Of a stretch of 12,186 bases of DNA, positions 5,787-12,186 are shown piece by piece. The position numbers and the translations under genes are program-made. The notes under the pieces were generated by a model. That model ran no database searches. It saw only the letters and a program-made list of their open reading frames with translations, and was not told the DNA's origin. Within the stretch, counting starts at the first letter, position 1. Every line of letters starts with the position of its first letter. Where the stretch lies: the NCBI GenBank assembly GCA_003021755.1, contig PXQZ01000062.1:1-12186 (forward strand). Direction: 5' to 3'. The DNA comes from Halobacteriales archaeon QH_8_67_36. GTDB taxonomy: Archaea; Halobacteriota; Halobacteria; Halobacteriales; Haloarculaceae.

Positions 5787-7241
5787 ATGAGTGCTGCCAG
5801 TAGCATTACGATGGCGTCGATGTCTACCTACGCCATCCTGGGCTGTGGGAGCGTGGGACACGCGGTGGCGGAGGAACTCGTGGCGGAGGGGAAGGACGTG
5901 CTTATTCTGGACGCCGACGAGGGGCGCGTCGAGGCGCTCCGCGACCAGGACCTGAACGCCCAGCAGGCGGACATCGGGGACGAACACGTCGCCGAGACCG
6001 TCCACGACCGGGACGTCATCCTCATCATGTCCTCGGACGTGAACGCCAACGCCGCGGCAGTGCGGAACATCCGCGCCGCCGACAGCGACCAGTTCATCGT
6101 CGCCCGCGCGGACGACCCCGTCTCCGCCGACGAACTGACCGGACTCGGCGCCGACGTCGTCATCAACCCCTCGGCGGTTATCGCCGACTCGGCGCTGCGC
6201 GCCCTGGAGACGGGCGAAATGGAGTACAAGGCGTCACAACTCAGCGACGTCATCGACGCCACGGAGGAGCGGGTGGCGATTCTCGTCCGCCGCTCGCCGG
6301 ATCCGGACTCCATCGCCTCGGCGGCCGCCCTGCGGGCCATCGCGGAGAGCCGAAACGTGGAGGCCGATATCATCTACGAGGGCGAAATCGGCCACCAGGA
6401 GAACCGGGCGTTCGTGAACCTGCTGGGCATCGAGCTCGCCTCCCAGGAGGCCGTCGAGCTTTCGGACTTCGATACGTTCGCCCTGGTCGACGTAACGAAG
6501 GGCGGCGAACTGGCCGTCGACGACATCGACATCATCATCGACCACTACGAACACGACGAGGAGTACGACGCCGCCTTCTCCGATATCCGACCCAACGTCT
6601 CCGCTACCTCGACCATCCTCACCAAGTACATCCAGGAGCTCGACCTGACGCTCGACCAGACGGTCGCCACGGCACTCTTGTACGGAATTCGGGCCGAGAC
6701 GCTCGATTTCAAACGCGACACGACGCCGGCGGACCTGACCGCCGCCGCCTATCTTTACCCCTTCGCCGACCACGACACGTTGGAGCAGGTCGAGTCGCCG
6801 TCGATGAGCCCCGAGACGCTGGACGTCCTCGCGGAGGCCATCCGGAACCGGGAGGTCCAGGGGAGCCACCTCGTCTCGAACGCGGGCTTCATCCGCGACC
6901 GTGATGCCCTCTCACAGGCCGCCCAGCACCTCCTCAACCTCGAAGGTATCACGACGACTGCCGTCTTCGCCATCGCCGAGGACACCATCTATCTGGCCGC
7001 CCGCTCGAAGGACATCCGCATGAACATCGGCAAGGTGCTCTCGGACGCGTTCGGCGAGATGGGCGAGACGGCGGGCCACTCGACGGACGCGAGCGTCGAG
7101 ATTCCGCTGGGCATCTTCACCGGGCTGGACACCTCGGACAACAACCGCGACACGCTGCTGGAGCTGACAGAGGAAGCCGTGAAGCGAAAACTGTTCGAGG
7201 CGATGGGCGTCGACAGCGGCGACGGGTCCAACGGGAACTAG
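5787..7241 (+). CDS. TrkA-N/DHH/DHHA1 phosphoesterase-like protein
   Basis: This 484-residue protein has an N-terminal Rossmann domain (about 14-140) with the nucleotide-binding motif GCGSVG (19-24) and an acidic strand end LILDAD. A DHH phosphoesterase domain follows (about 160-315): DPDS (172-175), D235 in LVDVTKG, D252-H253-Y254 in place of the usual DHH, and YGIRAETLDFKRD (299-311). A DHHA1-type C-terminal domain (about 355-445) contains VFAIAEDTIYLAARSKDIRM and AGHSTDA. Related archaeal fusions are annotated as RecJ-like or nanoRNase-type enzymes; whether the substrate is an oligonucleotide or a cyclic dinucleotide is unknown. The start is set by the TATA box. Its stop TAG shares a CTAG with the convergent PRC-barrel gene. 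Confidence 0.94.
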   Translation: MSAASSITMASMSTYAILGCGSVGHAVAEELVAEGKDVLILDADEGRVEALRDQDLNAQQADIGDEHVAETVHDRDVILIMSSDVNANAAAVRNIRAADSDQFIVARADDPVSADELTGLGADVVINPSAVIADSALRALETGEMEYKASQLSDVIDATEERVAILVRRSPDPDSIASAAALRAIAESRNVEADIIYEGEIGHQENRAFVNLLGIELASQEAVELSDFDTFALVDVTKGGELAVDDIDIIIDHYEHDEEYDAAFSDIRPNVSATSTILTKYIQELDLTLDQTVATALLYGIRAETLDFKRDTTPADLTAAAYLYPFADHDTLEQVESPSMSPETLDVLAEAIRNREVQGSHLVSNAGFIRDRDALSQAAQHLLNLEGITTTAVFAIAEDTIYLAARSKDIRMNIGKVLSDAFGEMGETAGHSTDASVEIPLGIFTGLDTSDNNRDTLLELTEEAVKRKLFEAMGVDSGDGSNGN

Positions 7242-7543
7242 GCCGGGACCTCTTCCTCGTCTGTCTCGTCGTCGGGTTGACGGAGGCGTTCGACGATGTC
7301 GTTGACGATGACCACGTCACCGACGGCTTGGACCCACCGGTACGGAACAATGACCCCGCGAGTACTCTTCGTCTCGGCGCCGAACAGTTCCCCGTTCAGC
7401 TGATGCAGCGCCAGTCCGGTGACGGACTGTCGGTCCAGGTCGAGCCTGATGTCCTCGATCTCGCCGACGAAAACCCCGTTTTTCGAGTACACTTCCCGAC
7501 CCACCAGCGTCGTGATCTCCTGAGGAACCTTCTGGGTGTCCAT
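7238..7543 (-). CDS. PRC-barrel domain protein (CdpB-like candidate)
   Basis: This 101-residue protein is a single PRC-barrel: the N-terminal ITTLVGREVYSKNGVFVGEI opens the fold, DIRLDLDRQSVTGLALHQLN follows, then VIVPYRWVQAVGDVVIVND. An acidic tail DDETDEEE closes the protein. Haloarchaeal proteins of this size and pattern include CdpB1 and CdpB2, PRC-barrel partners of SepF in cell division. I place it near them from memory, so the exact paralogue is uncertain. An RNA-processing role is known for other small PRC-barrel proteins and cannot be excluded. The ATG at 7543 has a TATA-like box about 27 nt upstream. The stop overlaps that of the convergent DHH gene. Confidence 0.93.
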   Translation of the reverse strand: MDTQKVPQEITTLVGREVYSKNGVFVGEIEDIRLDLDRQSVTGLALHQLNGELFGAETKSTRGVIVPYRWVQAVGDVVIVNDIVERLRQPDDETDEEEVPA

Positions 7544-7565
7544 ACTGCTTTGCTGTACCGGGCGG

Positions 7566-7575
7566 GTATTAAATG
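7566..7575 (-). promoter_or_regulatory. TATA-like box of the PRC-barrel gene
   Basis: The minus strand reads CATTTAATAC (7575-7566), centred about 27 nt before the ATG at 7543. Confidence 0.6.
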
Positions 7576-7632
7576 TTCATTGCGCGTCAGACGAGCCTGT
7601 TCCGTCCGGCCCTGATTTGTGAACGGGCCGGC

Positions 7633-7641
7633 AGCTTTTCA
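7633..7641 (+). promoter_or_regulatory. TATA-like box of the SRPBCC gene
   Basis: AGCTTTTCA is centred about 28 nt before the ATG at 7665. The gene start is therefore leaderless. Confidence 0.5.
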
Positions 7642-7664
7642 CCGCTGCGGTCATAACGCGGGCA

Positions 7665-8207
7665 ATGACCGAGGTCAGCGTATCCGTCGACGTACCGGCC
7701 AGCCCGGAAACCGTCTGGTCAGTGTTGACCGACACCGACGCCTACCCGCAGTGGAACACGCTGCTCACCGTGCGCGGCGCGCTCGCCGTCGGCGAAACGG
7801 TCGACGTGAGGCTCTCGGTTCCAGGGCTTCCGACCGTCCCGATTGCGCCGGAGATAACTGCGGTCGACCCGGAGCGGGCACTGCGGTGGCGCTCGCAGCT
7901 GTTCGGTATCGAGGCCGAACACGCGTTCCTGCTGGAGCCGCTGGACGACGGCGGAACCCGGTTCGTCCAGACCGAACGGTTCACCGGCGTGCTGGCATCA
8001 CCGGTGGTCGGACGGTTCGAACGGCGGATTCGCCGCGGTTTCGAACAGATGAACGTCGGGCTTCGCCGGCGGGCTATCGAACGTCCGCCCTGCGGTCGGC
8101 AGGATGTTCCCACGGACGGCGACGGCGGACAGTTCCGCACGGTCAGTGGTAGTGACGTTTCATCCCGGTGTCGAGGCTCGGCTGGAGCCGGGCGTACGTC
8201 CTCGTGA
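7665..8207 (+). CDS. SRPBCC (START-like) domain protein with an odd C-terminal tail
   Basis: The first 138 or so residues form an SRPBCC/Bet v 1-type hydrophobic-cavity fold. They include SVSVDVPASPETVWSVLTD, the hallmark DAYPQWN (25-31), ITAVDPERALRWRS, and FERRIRRGFEQMNVGLRRRA as the long C-terminal helix (118-137). Such proteins bind or modify small hydrophobic ligands; the ligand here is unknown. Family members usually end shortly after that helix. The remaining 42 residues (139-180) are rich in Gly, Ser, Pro and Arg, use many A/T-ending codons, and run antisense to a high-GC3 reading frame. The original stop was therefore probably lost by a small indel near 8080, or the tail is poorly conserved. 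The core call is firm; the true end is not. Confidence 0.88.
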   Translation: MTEVSVSVDVPASPETVWSVLTDTDAYPQWNTLLTVRGALAVGETVDVRLSVPGLPTVPIAPEITAVDPERALRWRSQLFGIEAEHAFLLEPLDDGGTRFVQTERFTGVLASPVVGRFERRIRRGFEQMNVGLRRRAIERPPCGRQDVPTDGDGGQFRTVSGSDVSSRCRGSAGAGRTSS

Positions 8208-8271
8208 GAATTCGTTCCACCCCGCTCGCGTCCCACGCGCTGTCGTCTACGGACTGGCTGTCGGTGTCCAC
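8143..8271 (-). CDS. Possible short gene or gene remnant antisense to the SRPBCC tail
   Basis: A minus-strand frame ends in TGA at 8145-8143 and is open back to 8328 (62 codons). From a GTG at 8271 it gives 42 residues. AAGGAG lies 3 nt upstream of this GTG and could be a Shine-Dalgarno site with short spacing. About nine in ten third codon positions are G or C, far more than in the overlapping plus-strand tail. The product includes DDSAWDASGVERILTRTYAR and ends in GMKRHYH, acidic at its start and helix-like after. I recognise no family. Because codons further upstream are A/T-rich and no ATG start exists, it could also be the 3' end of a deleted gene. Confidence 0.4.
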   Translation of the reverse strand: MDTDSQSVDDSAWDASGVERILTRTYARLQPSLDTGMKRHYH

Positions 8272-8358
8272 AAACTCCTTGTTGTATAGATAATTTGTGT
8301 AGACAGTAACGGTATCCCTGTGAACGTCTCACTGGGGCCGGACGCGGAGCGGCTTTCG

Positions 8359-8368
8359 ACTCTTTCAT
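8359..8368 (+). promoter_or_regulatory. TATA-like box of pssA
   Basis: ACTCTTTCAT is centred about 29 nt before the ATG at 8393. The 8208-8392 gap otherwise holds only the possible short minus-strand ORF. Confidence 0.4.
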
Positions 8369-8392
8369 GTAGTCGGTGGTCCACCGCCAACC

Positions 8393-9079
8393 ATGGGCTT
8401 CAGGGTGCATCGCCGTCTCAGCCGGGCCGACGCCGTGACACTGTGTAACGCGGTCGTCGGGTTCGCCGCGGGTGTCGTGGCCTTCTCGGACCTCCATCTC
8501 GCCGCGCGGCTCGTCCTGCTGTCGGTCATCGTCGACGCCCTCGACGGCATCGCCGCGCGGAACGGTGAGAGCTCGCCGGTGGGGCCGCTGCTCGATTCCA
8601 TCACCGACGTGCTCTCCTTCGGCGTCACGCCCAGCCTGTTCGTTTACGTCGTCCTCCGGTCGAGCTACGGCGGCGTCGGCGAGGCCGATCCCCTCGTCAC
8701 CGCGGGCCTGGTCGTCATCGCCTCGCTGTACGCCGTCTTCTCCATCCTCCGGACGGCGTTCTACACGACGTACTTCGAGGATGCCGGCGAGCGGCCGGGG
8801 ATGCCGAACTCCCTCGGGGCGATACTGCTGGCGACGGCCTACCTGGCCGGCCTTACCGACCCCATCGTACTCGCGGTGGGTGCGTCCGTCCTCGCGGTCG
8901 TACAGGTGTCGCCTTTCGACTACCCCAAGCCGGGGGTCAGGACGGTCGGACCGATGGGCGTCGTCCTCTTCGGCGCCGTCGTCGCGCCGACCGCCGTCGG
9001 CCGCGCCGCGCCGCGGCTGATGCTCGTCATCGCGCTCCTGTTTTTTGCGCTGGGACCGCGGTACTACTGGGCGGACTAA
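8393..9079 (+). CDS. pssA: CDP-alcohol phosphatidyltransferase, archaetidylserine synthase type
   Basis: This 228-residue integral membrane enzyme would join CDP-archaeol and L-serine to give archaetidylserine and CMP. The diagnostic CDP-alcohol phosphotransferase motif is intact: D48-x2-D51-G52-x2-A55-R56, then G64, D68 and D72, followed by SFGVTPSL. Hydrophobic helices surround it: 17-31, 37-50, 78-88, 99-118, 141-170 and two near the C-terminus. Haloarchaeal PssA of this type works with PssD to make lipids needed by the archaeosortase ArtA and for normal cell shape. No pssD or artA is visible in this window. The stop TAA overlaps the stop of a short convergent minus-strand ORF. Substrate assignment rests on family memory; another CDP-archaeol acceptor is possible. 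Confidence 0.9.
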   Translation: MGFRVHRRLSRADAVTLCNAVVGFAAGVVAFSDLHLAARLVLLSVIVDALDGIAARNGESSPVGPLLDSITDVLSFGVTPSLFVYVVLRSSYGGVGEADPLVTAGLVVIASLYAVFSILRTAFYTTYFEDAGERPGMPNSLGAILLATAYLAGLTDPIVLAVGASVLAVVQVSPFDYPKPGVRTVGPMGVVLFGAVVAPTAVGRAAPRLMLVIALLFFALGPRYYWAD

Positions 9080-9171
9080 TCCCCGATGAACCCCGCGACG
9101 GCGATGACATCCTCGGCGTAGGCCCGTGGCGTCGGCTTGCCCGTAATGTGTGACAGCGTCCACCGGCCCAT
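9076..9171 (-). CDS. Possible 31-residue gene convergent with pssA
   Basis: An ATG at 9171 opens 31 codons ending in TAG at 9078-9076, overlapping the pssA stop by 2 nt, a common arrangement of true convergent genes here. The product starts MGRWTLSHITGKPTPRAYAE and ends IAVAGFIGD. Third codon positions are strongly G/C. The frame remains open upstream to an ATG at 9231 (51 residues), which adds a cysteine-rich PCVRCARIC, but those codons are A/T-ending and less convincing. A TATA-like string (9217-9207) lies about 40 nt from the ATG at 9171, not ideal. I recognise no family. It may be a small protein or the remnant of a longer gene. Confidence 0.42.
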   Translation of the reverse strand: MGRWTLSHITGKPTPRAYAEDVIAVAGFIGD

Positions 9172-9280
9172 ACATATGCGAGCACAGCGAACACAAGGGC
9201 CCGTGGCATAGATATGTGGTGTGAACCGCATTCAAGCAACTAGCTTGTATTTCACGCCGTATGGCGCTTTTCAGCGACAG

Positions 9281-9291
9281 ATTTATATATT
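9281..9291 (+). promoter_or_regulatory. TATA box upstream of the small gene and cdc48
   Basis: ATTTATATATT is centred about 29 nt before the ATG at 9315, a near-ideal archaeal TATA box. It favours 9315 over the upstream in-frame ATG at 9261. It probably drives both the small gene and cdc48, which follow without a gap. Confidence 0.75.
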
Positions 9292-9314
9292 CACCGCGCT
9301 TACTAATAGTTAGG

Positions 9315-9530
9315 ATGAACGCAGATCAACAGTCATTTGACGAGCTGTCCGTCCCTCAATCCGAGCACGACGGCAGCGTCGTACTCGCCGCGGACGTAGA
9401 CGTCGCCGACGACACCATGACTCTCGTCGCCGACGACGAGCAGTACGAACAGCCCCTACCGCTAGTGACCCACGGGCGTTTATCAACGACGGCCTCCTCA
9501 CTATCGAACTGTCAGGCGAGGATACAATAG
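9315..9530 (+). CDS. Small DUF7127-like protein, apparently frameshifted
   Basis: The open frame gives 71 residues starting MNADQQSFDELSVPQ, then a beta-rich stretch GSVVLAADVDVADDTMTLVA and EQYEQPLPL. After this the sequence turns into an unlikely THGRLSTTASSLSNCQARI. The +1 frame from 9470 (GAC at 9468-9470 onward) instead reads DPRAFINDGLLTIELSGED, exactly the kind of final strands expected for the small Hsp20-fold-like haloarchaeal family I remember as DUF7127, often found upstream of cdc48. One missing base near 9465 would join the two parts. The stop TAG abuts the cdc48 ATG, so the genes are probably co-transcribed and translationally coupled. The family name is from memory. Whether the shift is real or a sequencing error is open. 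Confidence 0.6.
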   Translation: MNADQQSFDELSVPQSEHDGSVVLAADVDVADDTMTLVADDEQYEQPLPLVTHGRLSTTASSLSNCQARIQ

Positions 9531-11797
9531 ATGAAACTATCCGTCAAACCACTCAAACAGAAGGACGCAGGGCGCGGCCTCGCGGCCATCGACCGGGCCG
9601 CGATGGCCGAGATGGACCTCGAAAACGGCGATTACATCGTCCTTGAAGGGGAGAACCGCGCCGTCGCTCGCGTCTGGCCGGGCTACCCCGAAGACGACGG
9701 CAAGGGCATCGTCCGCATCGACGGACAGCTCCGCCAGGAGGCCGGCGTCGGCATCGACGACAACGTCTCCGTCGAGAAGGCCGACGTCAAGCCCGCGACC
9801 AGCGTAACCGTCGCACTGCCCCAGAACCTCCGTGTCCGGGGCAACGTCGGGCCGATGATTCGCAACAACCTCAGCGGCCAGGCCGTCACGCAGGGACAGA
9901 CCGTCCCCGTGAGCTTCGGCCTCGGCCCGCTCTCCTCGATGTCGGGCCAGAAGATTCCGCTCCACGTCGCCGAAACCGCACCCTCGGGCACCGTCGTCGT
10001 GACGGACTCGACCGAGATTCAGGTCAGCGAGAAGCCCGCCGAACAGATACGGGAGGGCGAGGACGCGGCCAGTCCCGAGTCGCCCGACGTGACCTACGAG
10101 GACATCGGCGGCCTCGACAACGAGCTGGAACAGGTCCGCGAGATGATAGAGCTGCCGATGCGCCACCCCGAGCTGTTCCAGCAGCTCGGCATCGAGCCGC
10201 CGAAGGGCGTCCTGCTCCATGGCCCGCCCGGCACCGGCAAGACGCTGATGGCGAAAGCCGTCGCCAACGAGATCGACGCGCACTTCACCACCATCTCCGG
10301 CCCGGAGATCATGTCGAAGTACTACGGCGAGAGCGAGGAGCAGCTCCGAGAGGTATTCGAGGAGGCCGAGGAGAACGCCCCCGCTATCGTCTTCATCGAC
10401 GAAATCGACTCCATCGCGCCCAAGCGCGGCGAGACCCAGGGTGACGTGGAACGCCGCGTCGTCGCCCAGCTTCTCTCCCTGATGGACGGGCTGGAGGAAC
10501 GCGGCCAGGTCATCGTCATCGGCGCGACCAACCGCGTCGACGCGGTCGACCCCGCGCTCCGGCGGGGTGGCCGCTTCGACCGCGAAATCGAAATCGGCGT
10601 CCCGGATAAGGAAGGACGCAAGGAAATCCTGCAGGTCCACACCCGCGGGATGCCCCTCTCCGAGAGCATCGATATCGACAGCTACGCCGAGAACACCCAC
10701 GGCTTCGTCGGCGCGGACCTGGCCTCCCTGACCAAGGAGAGCGCCATGAACGCGCTCCGGCGCATCCGCCCCGAACTCGACCTCGAATCCGAGGAAATCG
10801 ACGCCGAAGTCCTGGAGAAACTGGAGATAAACGGCGAGGACATGAAGGACGCGATGAAGGGCATCGAGCCCTCCGCGCTCCGCGAGGTCTTCGTCGAGGT
10901 TCCGGACGTCACCTGGGACTCCGTCGGCGGACTGGCGGACACCAAGGAACGGCTCCGGGAGACCATCCAGTGGCCCCTGGAGTACGGCTCGGTGTTCGAG
11001 GCGATGGACCTCGAAGCCGCGAAGGGCGTCATGCTGTACGGCCCGCCGGGCACGGGGAAGACCCTGCTCGCAAAGGCCGTCGCCAACGAGGCCCAGTCGA
11101 ACTTCATCTCCGTGAAGGGGCCCGAGCTACTGAACAAGTTCGTCGGCGAGTCCGAGAAGGGCGTCCGCGAAGTGTTCGCCAAGGCCCGGGAGAACGCCCC
11201 GACGGTGGTGTTTTTCGACGAAATCGACTCCATCGCGGGCGAGCGGGGCGGCGGCCAGACCGACTCCGGTGTCGGCGAACGGGTCGTCTCACAGCTGCTG
11301 ACCGAACTCGACGGCATCGAGGAGATGGAGGACGTGGTCGTCGTCGCGACGACGAACCGGCCCGACCTCATCGACAGCGCGCTGTTGCGCCCCGGACGGC
11401 TGGACCGACACGTCCACGTCCCGGTGCCCGACGAGGAGGCCCGCCAGGCCATCTTCGCGGTGCACACCCGCGACAAGCCGCTGGCCGACGGCGTCGACCT
11501 CGACAGTCTGGCCCGCCGGACCGACGGCTACGTCGGCGCGGACATCGAGGCCGTCGCCCGCGAGGCGTCGATGGCCGCGACCCGTGAGTTCATCAACAGC
11601 GTGGACCCCGAGGACATCGGCGACTCGGTCTCCAACGTCCGCGTGACGATGGACCACTTCGATTCGAGCAGGCGCTCTCGGAGGTCGGCCCCAGCGTCAC
11701 CGAGGAAACCCGCGAGCGCTACGACGAAATCGAACAGCGGTTCGACACGGCCGAGCCCGACCTCGAAGAGGACACGGCCGGCCGGACCTTCCAGTAG
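9531..11797 (+). CDS. cdc48: Cdc48/VAT-type AAA+ ATPase, frameshifted near the 3' end
   Basis: This double-ring ATPase unfolds proteins and feeds the proteasome. It has an N domain (about 1-185: double-psi barrel, then beta-clam), D1 with Walker A GPPGTGKT (231-238), Walker B with D290-E291 and pore loop KYYG, and D2 with Walker A GPPGTGKT (504-511), Walker B with D563-E564 and pore loop NKFVGES. All catalytic motifs are intact. A tandem 5-bp duplication, TTCGA at 11658-11662 and 11663-11667, shifts the frame after Phe710. Without it the gene reads FEQALSEVGPSVTEETRERY and on to TFQ with a stop at 11795-11797, 753 residues, the family's normal length. As written, translation runs to 12056 (841 residues) with a basic Arg/Ser-rich tail unlike the acidic native end. 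Haloarchaea usually carry further cdc48 paralogues. Confidence 0.96.
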
Positions 11798-11840
11798 GCA
11801 CGGCCGGCCCTCCCGAGTATATTCACCGGAACAGTTTGCG

Positions 11841-11850
11841 AATATATATT
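11841..11850 (+). promoter_or_regulatory. TATA box downstream of cdc48
   Basis: AATATATATT is an ideal archaeal TATA sequence, centred about 24 nt before the GTG at 11869. It lies inside the out-of-frame cdc48 tail, which supports the view that this tail is not native coding sequence. Confidence 0.6.
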
Positions 11851-11868
11851 TTCGGGCCAATAAATCCC

Positions 11869-11985
11869 GTGGCGGGACTGTCGGCGACCGACTACGCCCG
11901 GGTCGGCCCCGCGGCCGCGACGCTGTGGCTCCTAACGTTTGGCTCCGGGCTCGTCGTTTACGGGATAGTACACCTCCTGTGGTGA
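11869..11985 (+). CDS. Possible 38-residue single-helix membrane protein
   Basis: A GTG at 11869 opens 38 codons ending in TGA at 11983-11985. After an N-terminal AGLSATDYARVGPAA the protein is one hydrophobic helix, LWLLTFGSGLVVYGIVHLL, ending in Trp. A strong TATA box sits about 24 nt upstream, as for a leaderless gene. The helix and the preceding RVGPAAATLW resemble, from memory, the last transmembrane segment of haloarchaeal DUF420-type proteins, and a protein resembling their start follows at 12066. It may therefore be a stand-alone small membrane protein or a remnant of a duplicated DUF420-like gene. It is antiparallel to nothing convincing and overlaps only the shifted cdc48 tail. Confidence 0.5.
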   Translation: MAGLSATDYARVGPAAATLWLLTFGSGLVVYGIVHLLW

Positions 11986-12035
11986 GCGTAGTTCCCGCGA
12001 CCGAAAGGAGCGAGACCCACGCGAGCTTCACAACC

Positions 12036-12045
12036 CACTTTATCG
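12036..12045 (+). promoter_or_regulatory. TATA-like box of the last gene
   Basis: CACTTTATCG is centred about 26 nt before the ATG at 12066. Confidence 0.55.
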
Positions 12046-12065
12046 GGCGTCGCTAATCGGCTCTC

Positions 12066-12186
12066 ATGCCGGACGTACGCGAGCAAATCCCCGCGCTCAC
12101 TGGCGTGTTGACGGTCGTCTCGCTGGCGCTGGTCTTCGGCGCGGTTGGCGGAGCGATTCCCGCCACCCTGATTCCCCGCGCACCGG
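12066..12186 (+). CDS. Membrane protein, DUF420-like, start only
   Basis: An ATG at 12066 opens a frame that runs off the window after 40 codons. The visible part starts MPDVREQIPALTGV, then LTVVSLALVFGAVGGAIP forms a first membrane helix, followed by ATLIPRAP. This agrees, from memory, with the N-terminus of haloarchaeal DUF420 membrane proteins, which have four or five helices and are sometimes found near respiratory genes. The TATA-like box about 26 nt upstream supports this start. The rest of the gene is outside the window, so the family call is tentative. Confidence 0.72.
   Translation, partial: MPDVREQIPALTGVLTVVSLALVFGAVGGAIPATLIPRAP

Noticed and set aside
5615..5806. 63-codon minus ORF between divergent genes
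   Set aside because: Overlaps the DHH promoter and start, with no spaced TATA box or known family.
7742..9235. 497-codon minus-strand open frame
   Set aside because: It runs opposite SRPBCC and pssA, which have firm motifs. Its product is Arg/His-rich without a domain, typical of an antisense shadow in GC-rich DNA.
9537..10700. 387-codon minus frame under cdc48
   Set aside because: Antisense to the unmistakable N and D1 domains of Cdc48.
1..12186. CRISPR array, insertion sequence or defence cassette
   Set aside because: No regularly spaced repeats, transposase, integrase or nuclease genes were seen. Only the palindromic element and the tRNA-tail repeats hint at mobility.

Overview
This window is from a haloarchaeon (class Halobacteria). 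The signs are high GC, acid-rich proteins, TATA-like boxes about 24-30 nt upstream of start codons with almost no leader, a tRNA-Trp gene carrying a large intron, a Tat-dependent lipoprotein, an archaetidylserine synthase and a Cdc48-type AAA+ ATPase. I cannot place it to genus from sequence alone.

Left part (1-2200, mostly minus strand): intron-bearing tRNA-Trp, a small zinc-ribbon protein (DUF5795 type), an intergenic stretch with three copies of a 15-bp motif (two of them forming a strong hairpin), a multi-pass membrane protein (DUF5794 type), and a possible 54-codon leader gene with its own TATA box.

Centre (2195-5549): guaB (IMP dehydrogenase, GMP synthesis) and a GNAT acetyltransferase on the plus strand. 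A patch of degenerate tRNA-tail-like repeats follows, then tRNA-Lys(CTT) and a Tat lipoprotein on the minus strand. The lipoprotein stop lies only 9 nt before the tRNA 5' end, leaving no room for an ordinary tRNA promoter.

Right-centre (5787-9171): a TrkA-N/DHH/DHHA1 protein convergent with a PRC-barrel protein (their stop codons share one CTAG), an SRPBCC protein with a suspicious C-terminal tail, and the archaetidylserine synthase gene pssA. Two short minus-strand reading frames with haloarchaeal codon usage lie beside these genes; one ends exactly on the pssA stop.

Right end (9281-12186): a small protein resembling the DUF7127 family lies directly upstream of cdc48. Both appear frameshifted: the small gene by about 1 nt, and cdc48 by a clear 5-bp tandem duplication that replaces its last 44 codons with an arginine/serine-rich out-of-frame tail. 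A 38-codon single-helix ORF and the start of a membrane protein (DUF420-like) close the window.

The genes are mainly housekeeping (nucleotide synthesis, tRNA, lipid, proteostasis) in separate leaderless units. I see no defence island, CRISPR array, insertion sequence or new multi-gene system. The most interesting items are the dual-guide tRNA intron, the cdc48 duplication, the palindromic repeat, the tRNA-Lys neighbourhood and the overlooked short ORFs.
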